Assembly: GCF_008806755.1 (NCBI RefSeq)
Contig: NZ_WAAU01000008.1
Span: 756,964-820,963, forward strand
Direction of reading: 5' to 3'
Length of the DNA stretch: 64,000 bases
From: Tenacibaculum aiptasiae
Lineage (GTDB): Bacteria > Bacteroidota > Bacteroidia > Flavobacteriales > Flavobacteriaceae
Part shown: positions 17,723 to 26,846 of the stretch, in pieces
How the letters are laid out: every line of letters begins with the position of its first letter
Numbering within the stretch: position 1 is the stretch's first letter
Notes under the pieces: model-generated
Databases searched by the model: none
Seen by the model: only the letters and a program-made list of their open reading frames with translations
Told to the model about the DNA's origin: nothing
Position numbers and translations under genes: made by a program

Positions 17723-18778
17723 TTAATTAATATCAAATCGAACTCCTAATGAAATATTTCTTGTACTAGTTCCCTTAAATAATGGGTTTAAATCGTACTT
17801 AGCATATAAACCACAGCCTTTATAAGATGCATAGGCACTTAATCCATAGTTTATAACATTGGTATTAAAACCTGCTTTTTGTACTTCTTCTACTTTTACA
17901 CCTTGAGCATTTCTATATTCTAAATATTGGCGTGTTCCTAATTTGAATCCGAAAAAGCCTCCTATTCCAAACTGAAATGAATCATGTGTATTGTCTATAA
18001 CTTCTTTATCAGAATTGGTCTTATTCTTAGATAAATCAAGTTCTATATGCATTGGAAAAGTCATTTGTACATGCCTTAATCTACTTTCTGAAAGATTATT
18101 AATATGCGTATTTAAAACAGTCTGATCTCCATTAACTACATGATATTGATTGTTTTTTGCTCTCAGATTATTCCATAAGAATGAAATTCCATATTTGAAA
18201 TATAATTTTGATGGATCCTTGGAAAAACGTGTTTTCCAAGTAAAACCTAATTCATAAAAATGTGATTGCCAAAACTTATAATTAGAATCGTTTAAAGAAC
18301 CAAATTCATTATTAGTTAATACATTATTTACTCCCAAAGCAAAAACAAACTGTGTAGTAGTTCTTTTATCTCGCTTCTTTTTCTTTCTTCTTTCTGTTTC
18401 TCCTAAAAACTTAAATTTTGCTCCCCCTACTCTGAAAACAAAACTTTCATCTTCTTCAGAATTACTAGCTATTCTTCCATTGGTTTTATCTTGCACAAGT
18501 TGTTGTAACTTTCGTTCTTGTACACTTACCCTAGTTTCAATGCGAGTTGCATGTAACTCTGCTGCTTCTTTTTTTAACTTCTTCGCTTCTTCTTGAGTTA
18601 TTATTTTCTTCTCTAATTTATCATTAATTGATTTAACTTTTATCTTAAGACTATCTTTTTCTTGCTTTGTTATTTTCTCTATTTTTTTTGCAATTTTACT
18701 TACTTCTTCTTCAAAATTTTTCTTTTGAGAATGGGCAATAGTTGTTACAAACAACACTAATAGTAGTATTCTTTTCAT
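17723..18778 (-). CDS. exported coiled-coil protein with predicted outer-membrane beta-barrel
   Basis: 351 residues. A signal peptide (MKRILLLVLFVTTIAHS) is followed by a charged coiled-coil region (about 20-100) rich in Lys and Glu. The second half has alternating hydrophobic/aromatic strands (FVFALGVNNVL, YFKYGISFLWN, LSAYASYKGCGLYAKYDL) and ends RNISLGVRFDIN, like a small beta-barrel. It is the third gene of a unit with an ECF sigma factor and an anti-sigma-like protein, an arrangement seen repeatedly in Bacteroidota. Function unknown. Confidence 0.7.
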   Translation of the reverse strand: MKRILLLVLFVTTIAHSQKKNFEEEVSKIAKKIEKITKQEKDSLKIKVKSINDKLEKKIITQEEAKKLKKEAAELHATRIETRVSVQERKLQQLVQDKTNGRIASNSEEDESFVFRVGGAKFKFLGETERRKKKKRDKRTTTQFVFALGVNNVLTNNEFGSLNDSNYKFWQSHFYELGFTWKTRFSKDPSKLYFKYGISFLWNNLRAKNNQYHVVNGDQTVLNTHINNLSESRLRHVQMTFPMHIELDLSKNKTNSDKEVIDNTHDSFQFGIGGFFGFKLGTRQYLEYRNAQGVKVEEVQKAGFNTNVINYGLSAYASYKGCGLYAKYDLNPLFKGTSTRNISLGVRFDIN

Positions 18779-18844
18779 TTTTTTATTTTTAAATTAAACA
18801 GGTATTAACTTGGAAGTTTAATTATCGATAATTAATAAGCGCTT

Positions 18845-19660
18845 TTATTTATTTCTATCTGCAATTGCAACAATTACATCAGATAATTTTAATTTTAATT
18901 TACTCATGAAGTCTTTCTTAAAATCAGACTCTTGTATGCTAAGTTCAACTTCTGCTAGAATAGTTTCTGGATTTATTTTTAGATTAGATTTAATTAATTC
19001 GTCTTGTATTACATCTAAAACATCTTCCCTATTTATTTCATACTTTGCATAATACTCTTTAACTTCTTCTGGCGAGTGGGTTACTGCGTACAACAAATAA
19101 TCACTATTTACTTTTATTCGCGATTTAACTTTTTGTTGAGGCGTACTCTTTTCCCTTTCTTTTGTTATAGATTTATCAATATTAGGCAAAGTTTTTACTT
19201 CTTTGAGTTCTTTCTCTATAACAGTATTAGCAATGAAATTCTCTTTTAAAACATGACTTTTTTTTATGCTCTCTTTTTTAACTTTTTTAGAAACTTCTTT
19301 CTTTTTTAAATCTTCATCTACAAGGTTTGCTATTGCTTTTTCATTTACTACTTCTTCTTTGATGTTTATTTCATTTATTTTGAAAGTATCTAAAGGAGTT
19401 TCTACAATAGTTTCATTAATAGGAATAATATGCTGATTATCACTTTTAGTTCCTAGATATAGTATACCAATACTAACTAATAAAATAACACTAGCTGCAT
19501 AACTTAAAAGTTGAATTCTCTTCTTCTTTTTTCGAGCCTTTTCTTGATCTAACTGAATACTTAGACGTTCCCAAGCTGAAGCAGATGGTTTCAATTCTCT
19601 GTTTTTCAGTTTATCTTTTATATTTTTATCTATATTATTTGCTTGCATCTTTAATTTCAT
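18845..19660 (-). CDS. single-pass membrane protein, probable anti-sigma factor
   Basis: 271 residues. A cytoplasmic N-terminus of about 45 residues with SASAWERLSIQLDQEK is followed by a basic stretch, one membrane helix (LLSYAASVILLVSIGILYLG) and a lysine- and glutamate-rich periplasmic part. It overlaps the sigma-factor gene by 26 bp, so translation is probably coupled. The position and topology fit an anti-sigma factor for the upstream sigma factor; no ZAS-type motif is seen. The second in-frame ATG at 19648 is an alternative start. Confidence 0.65.
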   Translation of the reverse strand: MKLKMQANNIDKNIKDKLKNRELKPSASAWERLSIQLDQEKARKKKKRIQLLSYAASVILLVSIGILYLGTKSDNQHIIPINETIVETPLDTFKINEINIKEEVVNEKAIANLVDEDLKKKEVSKKVKKESIKKSHVLKENFIANTVIEKELKEVKTLPNIDKSITKEREKSTPQQKVKSRIKVNSDYLLYAVTHSPEEVKEYYAKYEINREDVLDVIQDELIKSNLKINPETILAEVELSIQESDFKKDFMSKLKLKLSDVIVAIADRNK

Positions 19661-20195
19661 TCATTTTTATATAACTCTCCTGCAAATATTTACGTGCTTT
19701 AAATAATTGAGATTTTGATGTCCCTTCTGAAATATTCAGCTTTTTTGATATCTCAGAATGTTTATATCCTTCTATTGCATATAAATTAAAAACTAACTTA
19801 TATCCTTCTGGTAATTGATCTATTAATTTTTGAATATCTTCAACTGAAGTATTTTCTAAACTTTCCGTTGCTGCATCATTAAATACAAAATCTTCTTCTG
19901 CTAACTGAATTGGATTTTTTTTTCTTAAATAAGTAAGACAAGTATTTACCATTATTCTACGAATCCAACCTTCAAAACTCCCTTTATTTTTAAACTTATT
20001 TAAATTGGTAAAAACTTTAAAAAAACCTTGTAACATTAAATCTTCTGCATGATGTATATCTTTTACATATTGCCTACACACACCTAACATTTTAGGCGAA
20101 AACTGTTCAAATAAAGCTTGTTGCGCTTCTCTATCGTCTTTACTTGCTTTTTTTATCAGTTCTGTTTGCTGATTATGTAAATGAATAATTTTCAA
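19635..20195 (-). CDS. ECF-type RNA polymerase sigma factor
   Basis: 186 residues. Region 2 (FEQFSPKMLGVCRQYVKDIHHAEDLMLQGFFKVF, spread over about 30 positions) and region 4 (LPEGYKLVFNLYAIEGYKHSEISKKLNISEGTSKSQLFKAR) are both clear. No in-frame ATG exists between the -7 box and region 2, so a TTG at 20195 is the best start. It presumably directs RNA polymerase to its own gene set and is held by the membrane protein encoded next. Confidence 0.9.
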   Translation of the reverse strand: MKIIHLHNQQTELIKKASKDDREAQQALFEQFSPKMLGVCRQYVKDIHHAEDLMLQGFFKVFTNLNKFKNKGSFEGWIRRIMVNTCLTYLRKKNPIQLAEEDFVFNDAATESLENTSVEDIQKLIDQLPEGYKLVFNLYAIEGYKHSEISKKLNISEGTSKSQLFKARKYLQESYIKMNEIKDASK

Positions 20196-20221
20196 TTCAA
20201 ATTCTCGATTTTGCGTCCTTA

Positions 20222-20229
20222 CAAATATA
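20222..20229 (-). promoter_or_regulatory. -7 promoter element of the ECF sigma operon
   Basis: TATATTTG on the minus strand matches TAnnTTTG, 26 bp before the TTG start of the sigma gene. It lies downstream of the small-RNA C terminator, so the operon does not depend on read-through. Confidence 0.6.
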
Positions 20230-20264
20230 TAGACTACAGACTTTTAAAAAAGGTTGCTCATGTG

Positions 20265-20370
20265 TAAAAAAAAGAATCTCCAACTTTAAATAAAGTAGGA
20301 GATTCATATATCACACTTGAATGATATCCAGGGGTACTTTATATATAGCAAAGTTTTATACCACTGAATT
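20265..20370 (-). ncRNA. candidate small RNA, copy C
   Basis: On the minus strand the exact -7 box TACATTTG (20377-20384) is followed about 100 nt later by a strong terminator (stem GAATCTCC..., 20274-20305, then eight T). In between lie a bulged stem (CAG-GGTA with TACC-CTG, inner ACTTT/AAAGT) and GATATCA/TGATAT. The body differs from A and B, but promoter layout and upstream box match them. No convincing reading frame. It could alternatively be a leader of the sigma operon. Confidence 0.6.
20274..20305 (-). terminator. intrinsic terminator of small RNA C
   Basis: Long stem GAATCTCC-ACTTTA / TAAAGT-GGAGATTC with one internal mismatch and an eight-T run on the minus strand. Confidence 0.85.
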
Positions 20371-20406
20371 ATAATACAAATGTATGCCTTTATATTAAAA
20401 CGATGT

Positions 20407-20419
20407 ATAGGAAAAACAC
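20407..20419 (-). promoter_or_regulatory. upstream box of small RNA C
   Basis: On the minus strand GTGTTTTTCCTAT lies about 26 bp upstream of TACATTTG. It is a weaker relative of the GGGGGTTTTnCCTAT box of small RNAs A and B. Confidence 0.4.
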
Positions 20420-20575
20420 TTGTTATTCATAAGCTCTATCCTTTTTTCACTCTTTTACCAACTCTTTTTCAATTATTTAACCTTTCAAACATAAAACTCT
20501 TTACTTATTTATTCTAAACCGATAAATAATCAAGGTTTAATTAGCTTTAAACATTTCCTCCTAAAACTTGCTCAG

Positions 20576-20583
20576 TATGTTTG
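20576..20583 (+). promoter_or_regulatory. -7 promoter element of rel
   Basis: TATGTTTG matches TAnnTTTG, 51 bp upstream of the rel ATG. Confidence 0.5.
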
Positions 20584-20634
20584 TTTATACTACTTTTATT
20601 TTGAAACATATTCATTCAAAAGAGTTTTAAGTGT

Positions 20635-22851
20635 ATGAGTTATAATGCAACGATAGAAGAAGAAAACAAAGAAATAGCTAACAGGTACAAAGATTTATTA
20701 AAAGGAACCTATCAAACTTTATCTGATGAAGATAAAAAATTAATACGTAAAGCTTTTGATATAGCTGTTGAAGCACATTCTGAGCAACGTAGAAAAACTG
20801 GCGAACCTTATATTTATCACCCTATTGCTGTAGCTAAAATTGTGGCTGATGAAATTGGACTTGGCGCAACTTCTATTGCTGCGGCTTTACTTCATGATGT
20901 AGTTGAAGATACACATTATACGATTAACGACATGGAGCGCTTGTTTGGCGAAAACATTGCGCGAATAGTTAGTGGACTTACCAAAATATCTAATTTAAAG
21001 AAAGAGCAAGATTATTCTATACAGGCTGAGAATTTTAGAAAAATGCTACTTACCTTACACGATGATGTAAGAGTTATTTTAATTAAAATTGCCGACAGAC
21101 TGCACAACATGCAAACCATGGACGCAATGCCAGCTCATAAGCAAGTAAAAATTGCTTCTGAAACTCTATATATTTATGCTCCATTAGCACATAGATTAGG
21201 TCTATATAACATCAAAACGGAGTTAGAAGACTTAGGTTTAAAATATACTGAACCAGATGTATACAAGGATATTTTAAACAAAATTAAAGATAGTAAAGAA
21301 GAACAACAGAAGTATATAGATACTTTTACAGGTATTTTAAAAGAAGCCCTAGATAAAGAAGGTTTTAAATATGACATTAAAGGACGTTTTAAATCAATTT
21401 TTTCTATTCGAAGAAAAATGCGAAAGCAAAATGTAACTTTTGATGAAGTGTATGATAAATTTGCTATTAGAATTATTTACGAACCTAGTTCTGGTGATGA
21501 AAAATTTGACGCTTGGAAAATATACTCTATTGTAACAGATTTCTTTAAACCCAACCCTGCTCGTTTACGAGATTGGATTTCTCAACCAAAATCAACAGGA
21601 TATGAAGCTTTACATATTACCGTTATTGGTCCAGAAGCTAAATGGGTTGAAGTACAAGTTCGTTCTGAAAGAATGGATGAAATTGCTGAAAAAGGATATG
21701 CTGCCCACTTTAAATACAAACAAGGAGCTGTAAAAGAAAACGGTCTTGAAGGATGGTTAAACCGTTTAAAAGAGACTTTAGAAAATCAAAGTTTAGATGC
21801 AGTAGATTTTGTTGAAGATTTTAAGCTGAATCTATATGCAAAAGAAATATACGTATTTACCCCTAAAGGAGATTTAAAATCGCTTCCAAAAGGAGCCTCT
21901 GCTTTAGATTTTGCTTTTTCAGTACACACCGATGTGGGTTTAAAATGTAGAGGTGCAAAAGTAAATGGTAAATTAGTTCCATTAAGCTACGAACTTAAAA
22001 GTGGTGATCAGGTAGAAGTACTTACTGCTAGTAACAACAAGCCTAATGTTCGTTGGTTAGATTTTGTCTTAACTGCAAGAGCCCGTACTAAAATAAAGTC
22101 TGCTTTAAAAGCCGAAGAAAAGAAAATAGCCGAAGAAGGAAAAGCTATATTGCTAAGAAAGCTTCGTCATTTAAAAATTGGTTCTAGTGAAAAAGTTATT
22201 CATGAGCTAGCTGGTTATTTTGGATTAAAAACTAGTTTCGATTTATTTTTCAGAGTTGGTAACGGAGCCATAGATAATACTCAATTAAAAGAATTTGTTG
22301 CGCAAAGAAGTGGGCTTATCATGGGCTTCATTAAAAATACTTTCCGCCGTAACCCTTCTAAAAATATTTCAGAAAAAGAAGAAGTTACTAACAAATTTGA
22401 CGCTTTAGTTTTTGGTAAAGAAGAACAAACTTTAGATTATACAATTGCTAAATGTTGTTCTCCTATTCCTGGTGATAAAGTTTTTGGTTTTGTAACTATT
22501 AATGAAGGAATCAAAATTCACAAAAACGATTGCCCTAATGCTATTTCTTTACAGTCAAACTATGCTTACAGAATTATGTCTGCAAAATGGATTGATTCTA
22601 CCAAGCAAGAGTTTACAGCAATTTTACATTTATCTGGTATTGATAATAAAGGAATTGTAAATAATATTACCAGAATCATTTCAAACAGTATGGATGTATT
22701 TATTCATACAATTAATATTTCTGGAGACGATGGTGTGTTTGAAGGAAAGCTATCGTTGAGTGTAAAAAATAAATCACAATTAACCAAACTAATAGACAAT
22801 ATGAAAAAGGTAGATGGTGTTCAAAAAGTAGAGCGTGTTAATACTTTGTAA
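20635..22851 (+). CDS. bifunctional (p)ppGpp synthetase/hydrolase (RelA/SpoT family)
   Basis: 738 residues with the complete long-RSH order: HD hydrolase domain (HPIAVAKIV; His87-Asp88 in LLHDVVEDT), synthetase domain (GRFKSIFSIRRKM, STGYEALHITV), TGS (YVFTPKGDLKSLPKGASALDFA), a zinc-finger-like CCSPIPGD region and a C-terminal ACT domain. The intact HD residues predict hydrolase activity, so it probably both makes and degrades (p)ppGpp in the stringent response. It is followed by fur and purA in the same direction. Which single name (rel or spoT) applies is convention. Confidence 0.96.
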   Translation: MSYNATIEEENKEIANRYKDLLKGTYQTLSDEDKKLIRKAFDIAVEAHSEQRRKTGEPYIYHPIAVAKIVADEIGLGATSIAAALLHDVVEDTHYTINDMERLFGENIARIVSGLTKISNLKKEQDYSIQAENFRKMLLTLHDDVRVILIKIADRLHNMQTMDAMPAHKQVKIASETLYIYAPLAHRLGLYNIKTELEDLGLKYTEPDVYKDILNKIKDSKEEQQKYIDTFTGILKEALDKEGFKYDIKGRFKSIFSIRRKMRKQNVTFDEVYDKFAIRIIYEPSSGDEKFDAWKIYSIVTDFFKPNPARLRDWISQPKSTGYEALHITVIGPEAKWVEVQVRSERMDEIAEKGYAAHFKYKQGAVKENGLEGWLNRLKETLENQSLDAVDFVEDFKLNLYAKEIYVFTPKGDLKSLPKGASALDFAFSVHTDVGLKCRGAKVNGKLVPLSYELKSGDQVEVLTASNNKPNVRWLDFVLTARARTKIKSALKAEEKKIAEEGKAILLRKLRHLKIGSSEKVIHELAGYFGLKTSFDLFFRVGNGAIDNTQLKEFVAQRSGLIMGFIKNTFRRNPSKNISEKEEVTNKFDALVFGKEEQTLDYTIAKCCSPIPGDKVFGFVTINEGIKIHKNDCPNAISLQSNYAYRIMSAKWIDSTKQEFTAILHLSGIDNKGIVNNITRIISNSMDVFIHTINISGDDGVFEGKLSLSVKNKSQLTKLIDNMKKVDGVQKVERVNTL

Positions 22852-22893
22852 ATATCATTTTAACATCCTTGTTTTTTTATCAAGAAATAACTG

Positions 22894-22901
22894 TAAATTT
22901 G
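22894..22901 (+). promoter_or_regulatory. -7 promoter element of the Fur-family gene
   Basis: TAAATTTG matches TAnnTTTG. A TTG about 22 bp upstream may be the -33 element. The ATG follows 23 bp later. Confidence 0.55.
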
Positions 22902-22924
22902 TCTTTTCGTAAATTTTAAACTAA

Positions 22925-23374
22925 ATGAGTAATTCAGCAGAAAATCAAGAAATTGTAAAAAAAGTTTTCACTTCTTTCTTAGAAGAAAATAAGCATCGTA
23001 AAACATCTGAACGTTATGCTATTTTGCAAGAAATATATGATGCTGATGAACATTTTGATATTGAATCTTTATATATCAAAATGAAAAACAAAAACTATCG
23101 TGTAAGTAGAGCAACTCTTTATAACACAATGGATTTATTATTAGACTGTGGATTGGTACGTAAGCATCAATTTGACGGGCAATCTATGGCTCGTTATGAA
23201 AAAAGTTATTTTGATAAAAACCATGACCATGTAATACTTACAGATTCTGGAGAAGTAAAAGAATTTTGCGACCCTAGAATTCAAATTATCAAAAAAACAA
23301 TTGAAGATGTTTTTGATATCGATATCCACAACCATTCACTTTATTTCTACGGAACAAAAAGAAACACAAAATAA
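22925..23374 (+). CDS. Fur-family transcriptional regulator lacking the structural CxxC
   Basis: 149 residues with the Fur winged helix ([40 protein letters not shown]) and the dimerisation domain [16 protein letters not shown]. The HDH metal ligands are kept, but the first cysteine pair of classical Fur (CxxC after HDH) is replaced by LTDS, leaving a single Cys. It is a metal- or peroxide-sensing repressor; which metal cannot be told. 30 bp separate it from purA, so they are probably co-transcribed. Confidence 0.88.
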   Translation: MSNSAENQEIVKKVFTSFLEENKHRKTSERYAILQEIYDADEHFDIESLYIKMKNKNYRVSRATLYNTMDLLLDCGLVRKHQFDGQSMARYEKSYFDKNHDHVILTDSGEVKEFCDPRIQIIKKTIEDVFDIDIHNHSLYFYGTKRNTK

Positions 23375-23404
23375 CAACAACAAACACACTTAACAACACA
23401 CTAA

Positions 23405-24676
23405 ATGGCAGTAGATTTATTACTCGGACTACAATGGGGAGACGAGGGAAAAGGTAAGATTGTAGACGTTCTTACAAAAAACTACGATATTATTGCACGT
23501 TTTCAAGGAGGACCAAACGCTGGTCATACTTTAATTTTTGATGGAAACAAACACGTTTTGCATACAATTCCTTCAGGAATTTTTCATGAAACAGCTTTAA
23601 ACGTAGTGGGTAACGGAGTTGTAATTGACCCTGTTATCTTTAAAAAAGAACTAGAAAATTTAGACGTTCATAACATTGATTACACTTCTAAATTATTAAT
23701 TTCTAGAAAAGCACATTTAATTTTACCTACGCATAGACTACTAGACGCTGCTTCTGAAACTTCAAAAGGAAAAGCTAAAATTGGTTCTACCTTAAAAGGA
23801 ATTGGCCCTACTTATATGGACAAAACTGGTAGAAACGGTATGCGAGTTGGAGATTTAGAACTAGACAACTGGAAAGAAAAATATAGAGCATTAACTCAAA
23901 AGCATATTAATATGCTTAATTATTTTGATGTTCAAATTGACTATGACTTAGATGAATTAGAAGCTGAATTTGATTTAGGTATTCAAAAACTAAAAACATT
24001 ACAGTTTATCGATTCTGAAGAGTTTTTAAATAAAGCTATTAAAAAAGGTAAAACTATTTTAGCAGAAGGAGCACAAGGTTCATTATTAGATATTGATTTT
24101 GGAACTTATCCTTTTGTAACTTCTTCTAATACTACTGCAGCTGGTGCTTGTACTGGTTTAGGAGTAGCTCCAAATAGAATTGGTGAAGTATTTGGAATTT
24201 TTAAAGCTTATACAACACGTGTTGGTTCTGGACCTTTCCCTACCGAATTATTCGATGAGGATGGTGCTACAATGGCTAAAGTAGGTCATGAATTTGGAGC
24301 AACAACAGGACGCCCTCGTCGTTGTGGGTGGCTAGATTTAGTAGCTTTAAAATATGCTGTTGATGTAAACGGTGTTACTCAATTAATGATGATGAAAGGA
24401 GATGTTCTTTCTGGATTTGATACTTTAAAAGTATGTACATCATACAACTATAAAGGAGAAAAAATAGAACACTTACCATATAATATAGAACCTGAAAACG
24501 TATCTGTAAACTATACTGAGTTTAAAGGATGGGAAGATGATTTAACTAAAATGACTTCAGCAGATCAATTACCTAAAAATTTACTAGACTATGTTGCTTT
24601 TATTGAAAAAGAAACTGGAGTTCCTGTAAAAATTGTTTCTGTAGGACCTGATAGAAAACAAACAATTAATAGATAA
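23405..24676 (+). CDS. purA: adenylosuccinate synthetase
   Basis: 423 residues, normal length. GTP-binding WGDEGKGKIVD at the N-terminus, GGPNAGHT, GIGPTYMDKTGRNG, EGAQGSLLDIDFGTYPFVTSSNT and TTGRPRRCGWLDL. It joins IMO-type substrate IMP with aspartate using GTP, the first committed step to AMP. A perfect terminator follows directly after the stop codon. Confidence 0.98.
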   Translation: MAVDLLLGLQWGDEGKGKIVDVLTKNYDIIARFQGGPNAGHTLIFDGNKHVLHTIPSGIFHETALNVVGNGVVIDPVIFKKELENLDVHNIDYTSKLLISRKAHLILPTHRLLDAASETSKGKAKIGSTLKGIGPTYMDKTGRNGMRVGDLELDNWKEKYRALTQKHINMLNYFDVQIDYDLDELEAEFDLGIQKLKTLQFIDSEEFLNKAIKKGKTILAEGAQGSLLDIDFGTYPFVTSSNTTAAGACTGLGVAPNRIGEVFGIFKAYTTRVGSGPFPTELFDEDGATMAKVGHEFGATTGRPRRCGWLDLVALKYAVDVNGVTQLMMMKGDVLSGFDTLKVCTSYNYKGEKIEHLPYNIEPENVSVNYTEFKGWEDDLTKMTSADQLPKNLLDYVAFIEKETGVPVKIVSVGPDRKQTINR

Positions 24677-24678
24677 AC

Positions 24679-24708
24679 AAAAAGGAGTTCTTTAAAGAAC
24701 TCCTTTTT
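24679..24708 (+). terminator. intrinsic terminator of purA
   Basis: Perfect 30-bp palindrome (15-bp arms, centre TTT/AAA) with GGAGTTC / GAACTCC core and T-run. It starts three bases after the purA stop. Confidence 0.92.
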
Positions 24709-24720
24709 TATTCATTGCAA

Positions 24721-25248
24721 ATGATAGAAGAATATTTAAACAATATAACCAAGCAATTTAAGTCTTATAAGGAAGTTGCTGATAAAACATTAAACCAGTT
24801 AGAAGAACAAGATTTACATTGGACTTTTAATAATGAAAGTAACAGTATTGCTTCTATTATGGTTCATATGTCTGAAAACATGCTTTCTCGTTGGACCAAT
24901 TTTTTTACTTCTGATGGTGAAAAAAAATCAAGAAATAGAGATCAAGAATTTGAACCTCAAAATTTATCCAAACAAGAATTGATAATTAAATGGGAAAATG
25001 GATGGAATTGTTTGTTCACTGCATTAAGTAGTTTAGATGAAACTAATTTTAATCGTCCTATTTATATAAGAAACAAAGAACATAAACTAATAGAAAGCAT
25101 AACAAGACAAATAGCACACTATCCATATCACATTGGACAGATAGCTTATATTGGTAAGATGATTCTTAATGAAAAATGGCAAACAGCATCAATAGCAAGA
25201 GGAAAATCAGAAGAATTTTTCAAACAAGAATTTGAAAAAAATGCATAA
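24721..25248 (+). CDS. DUF1572 family protein (DinB-like four-helix bundle)
   Basis: 175 residues from the ATG at 24721. HM in SIMVHMSENM and the HYPYHIGQI pair supply the three histidines expected for the DinB/YfiT metal site. The ending ASIARGKSEEFFK is typical of DUF1572. The family is thought to act as metal-dependent transferases, but no reaction is known for this branch. The ATG sits only 10 bp past the purA terminator, so its promoter must lie within or before that hairpin, or it depends on read-through. Confidence 0.85.
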   Translation: MIEEYLNNITKQFKSYKEVADKTLNQLEEQDLHWTFNNESNSIASIMVHMSENMLSRWTNFFTSDGEKKSRNRDQEFEPQNLSKQELIIKWENGWNCLFTALSSLDETNFNRPIYIRNKEHKLIESITRQIAHYPYHIGQIAYIGKMILNEKWQTASIARGKSEEFFKQEFEKNA

Positions 25249-25273
25249 AAAAGGAGCTTAAAGCTCCTTTTTT
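25247..25273. terminator. bidirectional terminator between convergent genes
   Basis: AAAAAAGGAGCTT / AAGCTCCTTTTTT arms overlap the end of the DUF1572 gene and touch the stop codon of the convergent decarboxylase gene. Confidence 0.88.
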
Positions 25274-26709
25274 TATTGTTTATTGTTTTCTAAAATCTCT
25301 TTAGCAAACTTATTACACAACAACAAAGTTTCTTTCACATCATCCATTGTTGTTTTAGGGTTTATTAAACACATTCGTAATACAACTTGTTTATTTAATA
25401 TAGTGGTTACCAAAAGAGCTTCTTTAGACTCCATTACTCTTCTAGATATTTCTTGATTCAACGCATCAATTTCTGGTTCTGAAAAGTTTAAGCCTATTGG
25501 ATTGTATCTAAAGTTAATTACCGCTAATGTTGCTGGTGAAATAATTTCCCAGTTACGACTCTTACGTAAAAGTTTTTCTACATCATCAGCTAACTGAATA
25601 TTATAAGTTACAGCTTCTTTAAATGTATCTAGTCCATATGTTTTTATCGACATATAAAACTTTAAAGCTCTAAATCTACGCGTTAATTGAACTCCATAAT
25701 CATAAAAGTTTATTTCAGATTCATTCCCTTCAATATCTCTTAAATATTCTGGCTTTTCACTAAAAGTATTACTCAACCAAGAAGCATCTTTTACCAACAA
25801 ACATCCAATTTCATACGGTTGATAAAACCATTTATGTGGATCAACCGTCAAAGAATCTGCTCTTTCTATTCCACGTAATGCTTTTGATCCTTTTTCAGAT
25901 AAAATAGCTGCTCCTCCATAAGCTCCATCAATATGGAACCATAAATTTTCTTCTTCGCAAATATCTGCTATCTCATCTAAAGGGTCTACAGTTCCTGTAT
26001 TAGTAGTTCCTGCAGAAGCAATAAAACAAAAAGGTTGTAAACCTTCTAACCTATCTTTAGCAATAGCATTTTTAAGTTTGTTAATACTAATTCTAAACTC
26101 AATATCTGTTGGTAAAATTCGTATTTGTTCTTTTTTAAACCCTAAAACACGAATTGCTTTTATATTAGATGAATGAGCTTGATCAGATAAATAAATTACC
26201 GCTTTTGAAAAATCGTCTCCACATTTAATTCTACGAGCAGTAACTAAAGCAGTTAAATTTGCCATAGAACCACCACTTGTAAAAATCCCTCCTCCTTTTT
26301 TCACAGGGAAATTAAACATTTTCAACAACCAATTCATGGTTACTATTTCAAGTTCAGCAGCAGCTGGAGAAACAATCCATCCTCCAGAAAACACATTAAA
26401 CCCTGTTGCCAAACTATCGGCCATAGTACTAATAAAATTACTTGGTCCTGGAACAAAAGAATATGATTTTGGATGTGAAATTACATTACTGTAAGTCATT
26501 ACATTATTCATCACAAAATCTAAAACTTCATTTGCATTTGTTCCTTTATCAGGTGCTTCTTGTAAAAATAGATTATCCATTTCTTCTCGACTTGCAGAAG
26601 TAACAGGTTTTTTATCATTTAAGGTATCCCAATGCTCAGCAATTAGGTCTACTATTTTATATCCATAAGATTTCATTTCTTCTAGAGATAAATCAAAATG
26701 GGCGCTCAT
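25273..26709 (-). CDS. PLP-dependent group II amino-acid decarboxylase
   Basis: 478 residues from the ATG at 26709. It has the group II fold signatures GGSMANLTAL, FHIDGAYGGAAILS and the PLP lysine in SLTVDPHKW, and resembles aromatic-L-amino-acid/DOPA-type decarboxylases. The substrate is not certain. A TTG start at 26736 would lie inside the -7 box (TAATTTTG, 26734-26741), which supports the shorter form. Monocistronic. Confidence 0.9.
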   Translation of the reverse strand: MSAHFDLSLEEMKSYGYKIVDLIAEHWDTLNDKKPVTSASREEMDNLFLQEAPDKGTNANEVLDFVMNNVMTYSNVISHPKSYSFVPGPSNFISTMADSLATGFNVFSGGWIVSPAAAELEIVTMNWLLKMFNFPVKKGGGIFTSGGSMANLTALVTARRIKCGDDFSKAVIYLSDQAHSSNIKAIRVLGFKKEQIRILPTDIEFRISINKLKNAIAKDRLEGLQPFCFIASAGTTNTGTVDPLDEIADICEEENLWFHIDGAYGGAAILSEKGSKALRGIERADSLTVDPHKWFYQPYEIGCLLVKDASWLSNTFSEKPEYLRDIEGNESEINFYDYGVQLTRRFRALKFYMSIKTYGLDTFKEAVTYNIQLADDVEKLLRKSRNWEIISPATLAVINFRYNPIGLNFSEPEIDALNQEISRRVMESKEALLVTTILNKQVVLRMCLINPKTTMDDVKETLLLCNKFAKEILENNKQ

Positions 26710-26733
26710 AAGGTTCTTTTTATATTGTTTTTG

Positions 26734-26741
26734 CAAAATTA
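26734..26741 (-). promoter_or_regulatory. -7 promoter element of the decarboxylase gene
   Basis: TAATTTTG on the minus strand matches TAnnTTTG, 24 bp before the ATG at 26709. Confidence 0.6.
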
Positions 26742-26820
26742 ACCATTAAAAAAACGACACTCTTGCTTTTTACTTAATAATTTTATTCATTCATTAAGAA
26801 ATATGGCACGTTCTTTTCAT

Positions 26821-26828
26821 TATTTTTG
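26821..26828 (+). promoter_or_regulatory. -7 promoter element of the OstA-like gene
   Basis: TATTTTTG matches TAnnTTTG. It covers the possible TTG at 26826, so translation must start downstream. Confidence 0.55.
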
Positions 26829-26846
26829 TCCTCTAAATTTTGTATT

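Noticed and set aside
20265..20420. tRNA-like structure
   Set aside because: Some stems resemble cloverleaf arms, but no anticodon arm or T-loop sequence is present and no CCA-type acceptor can be formed.
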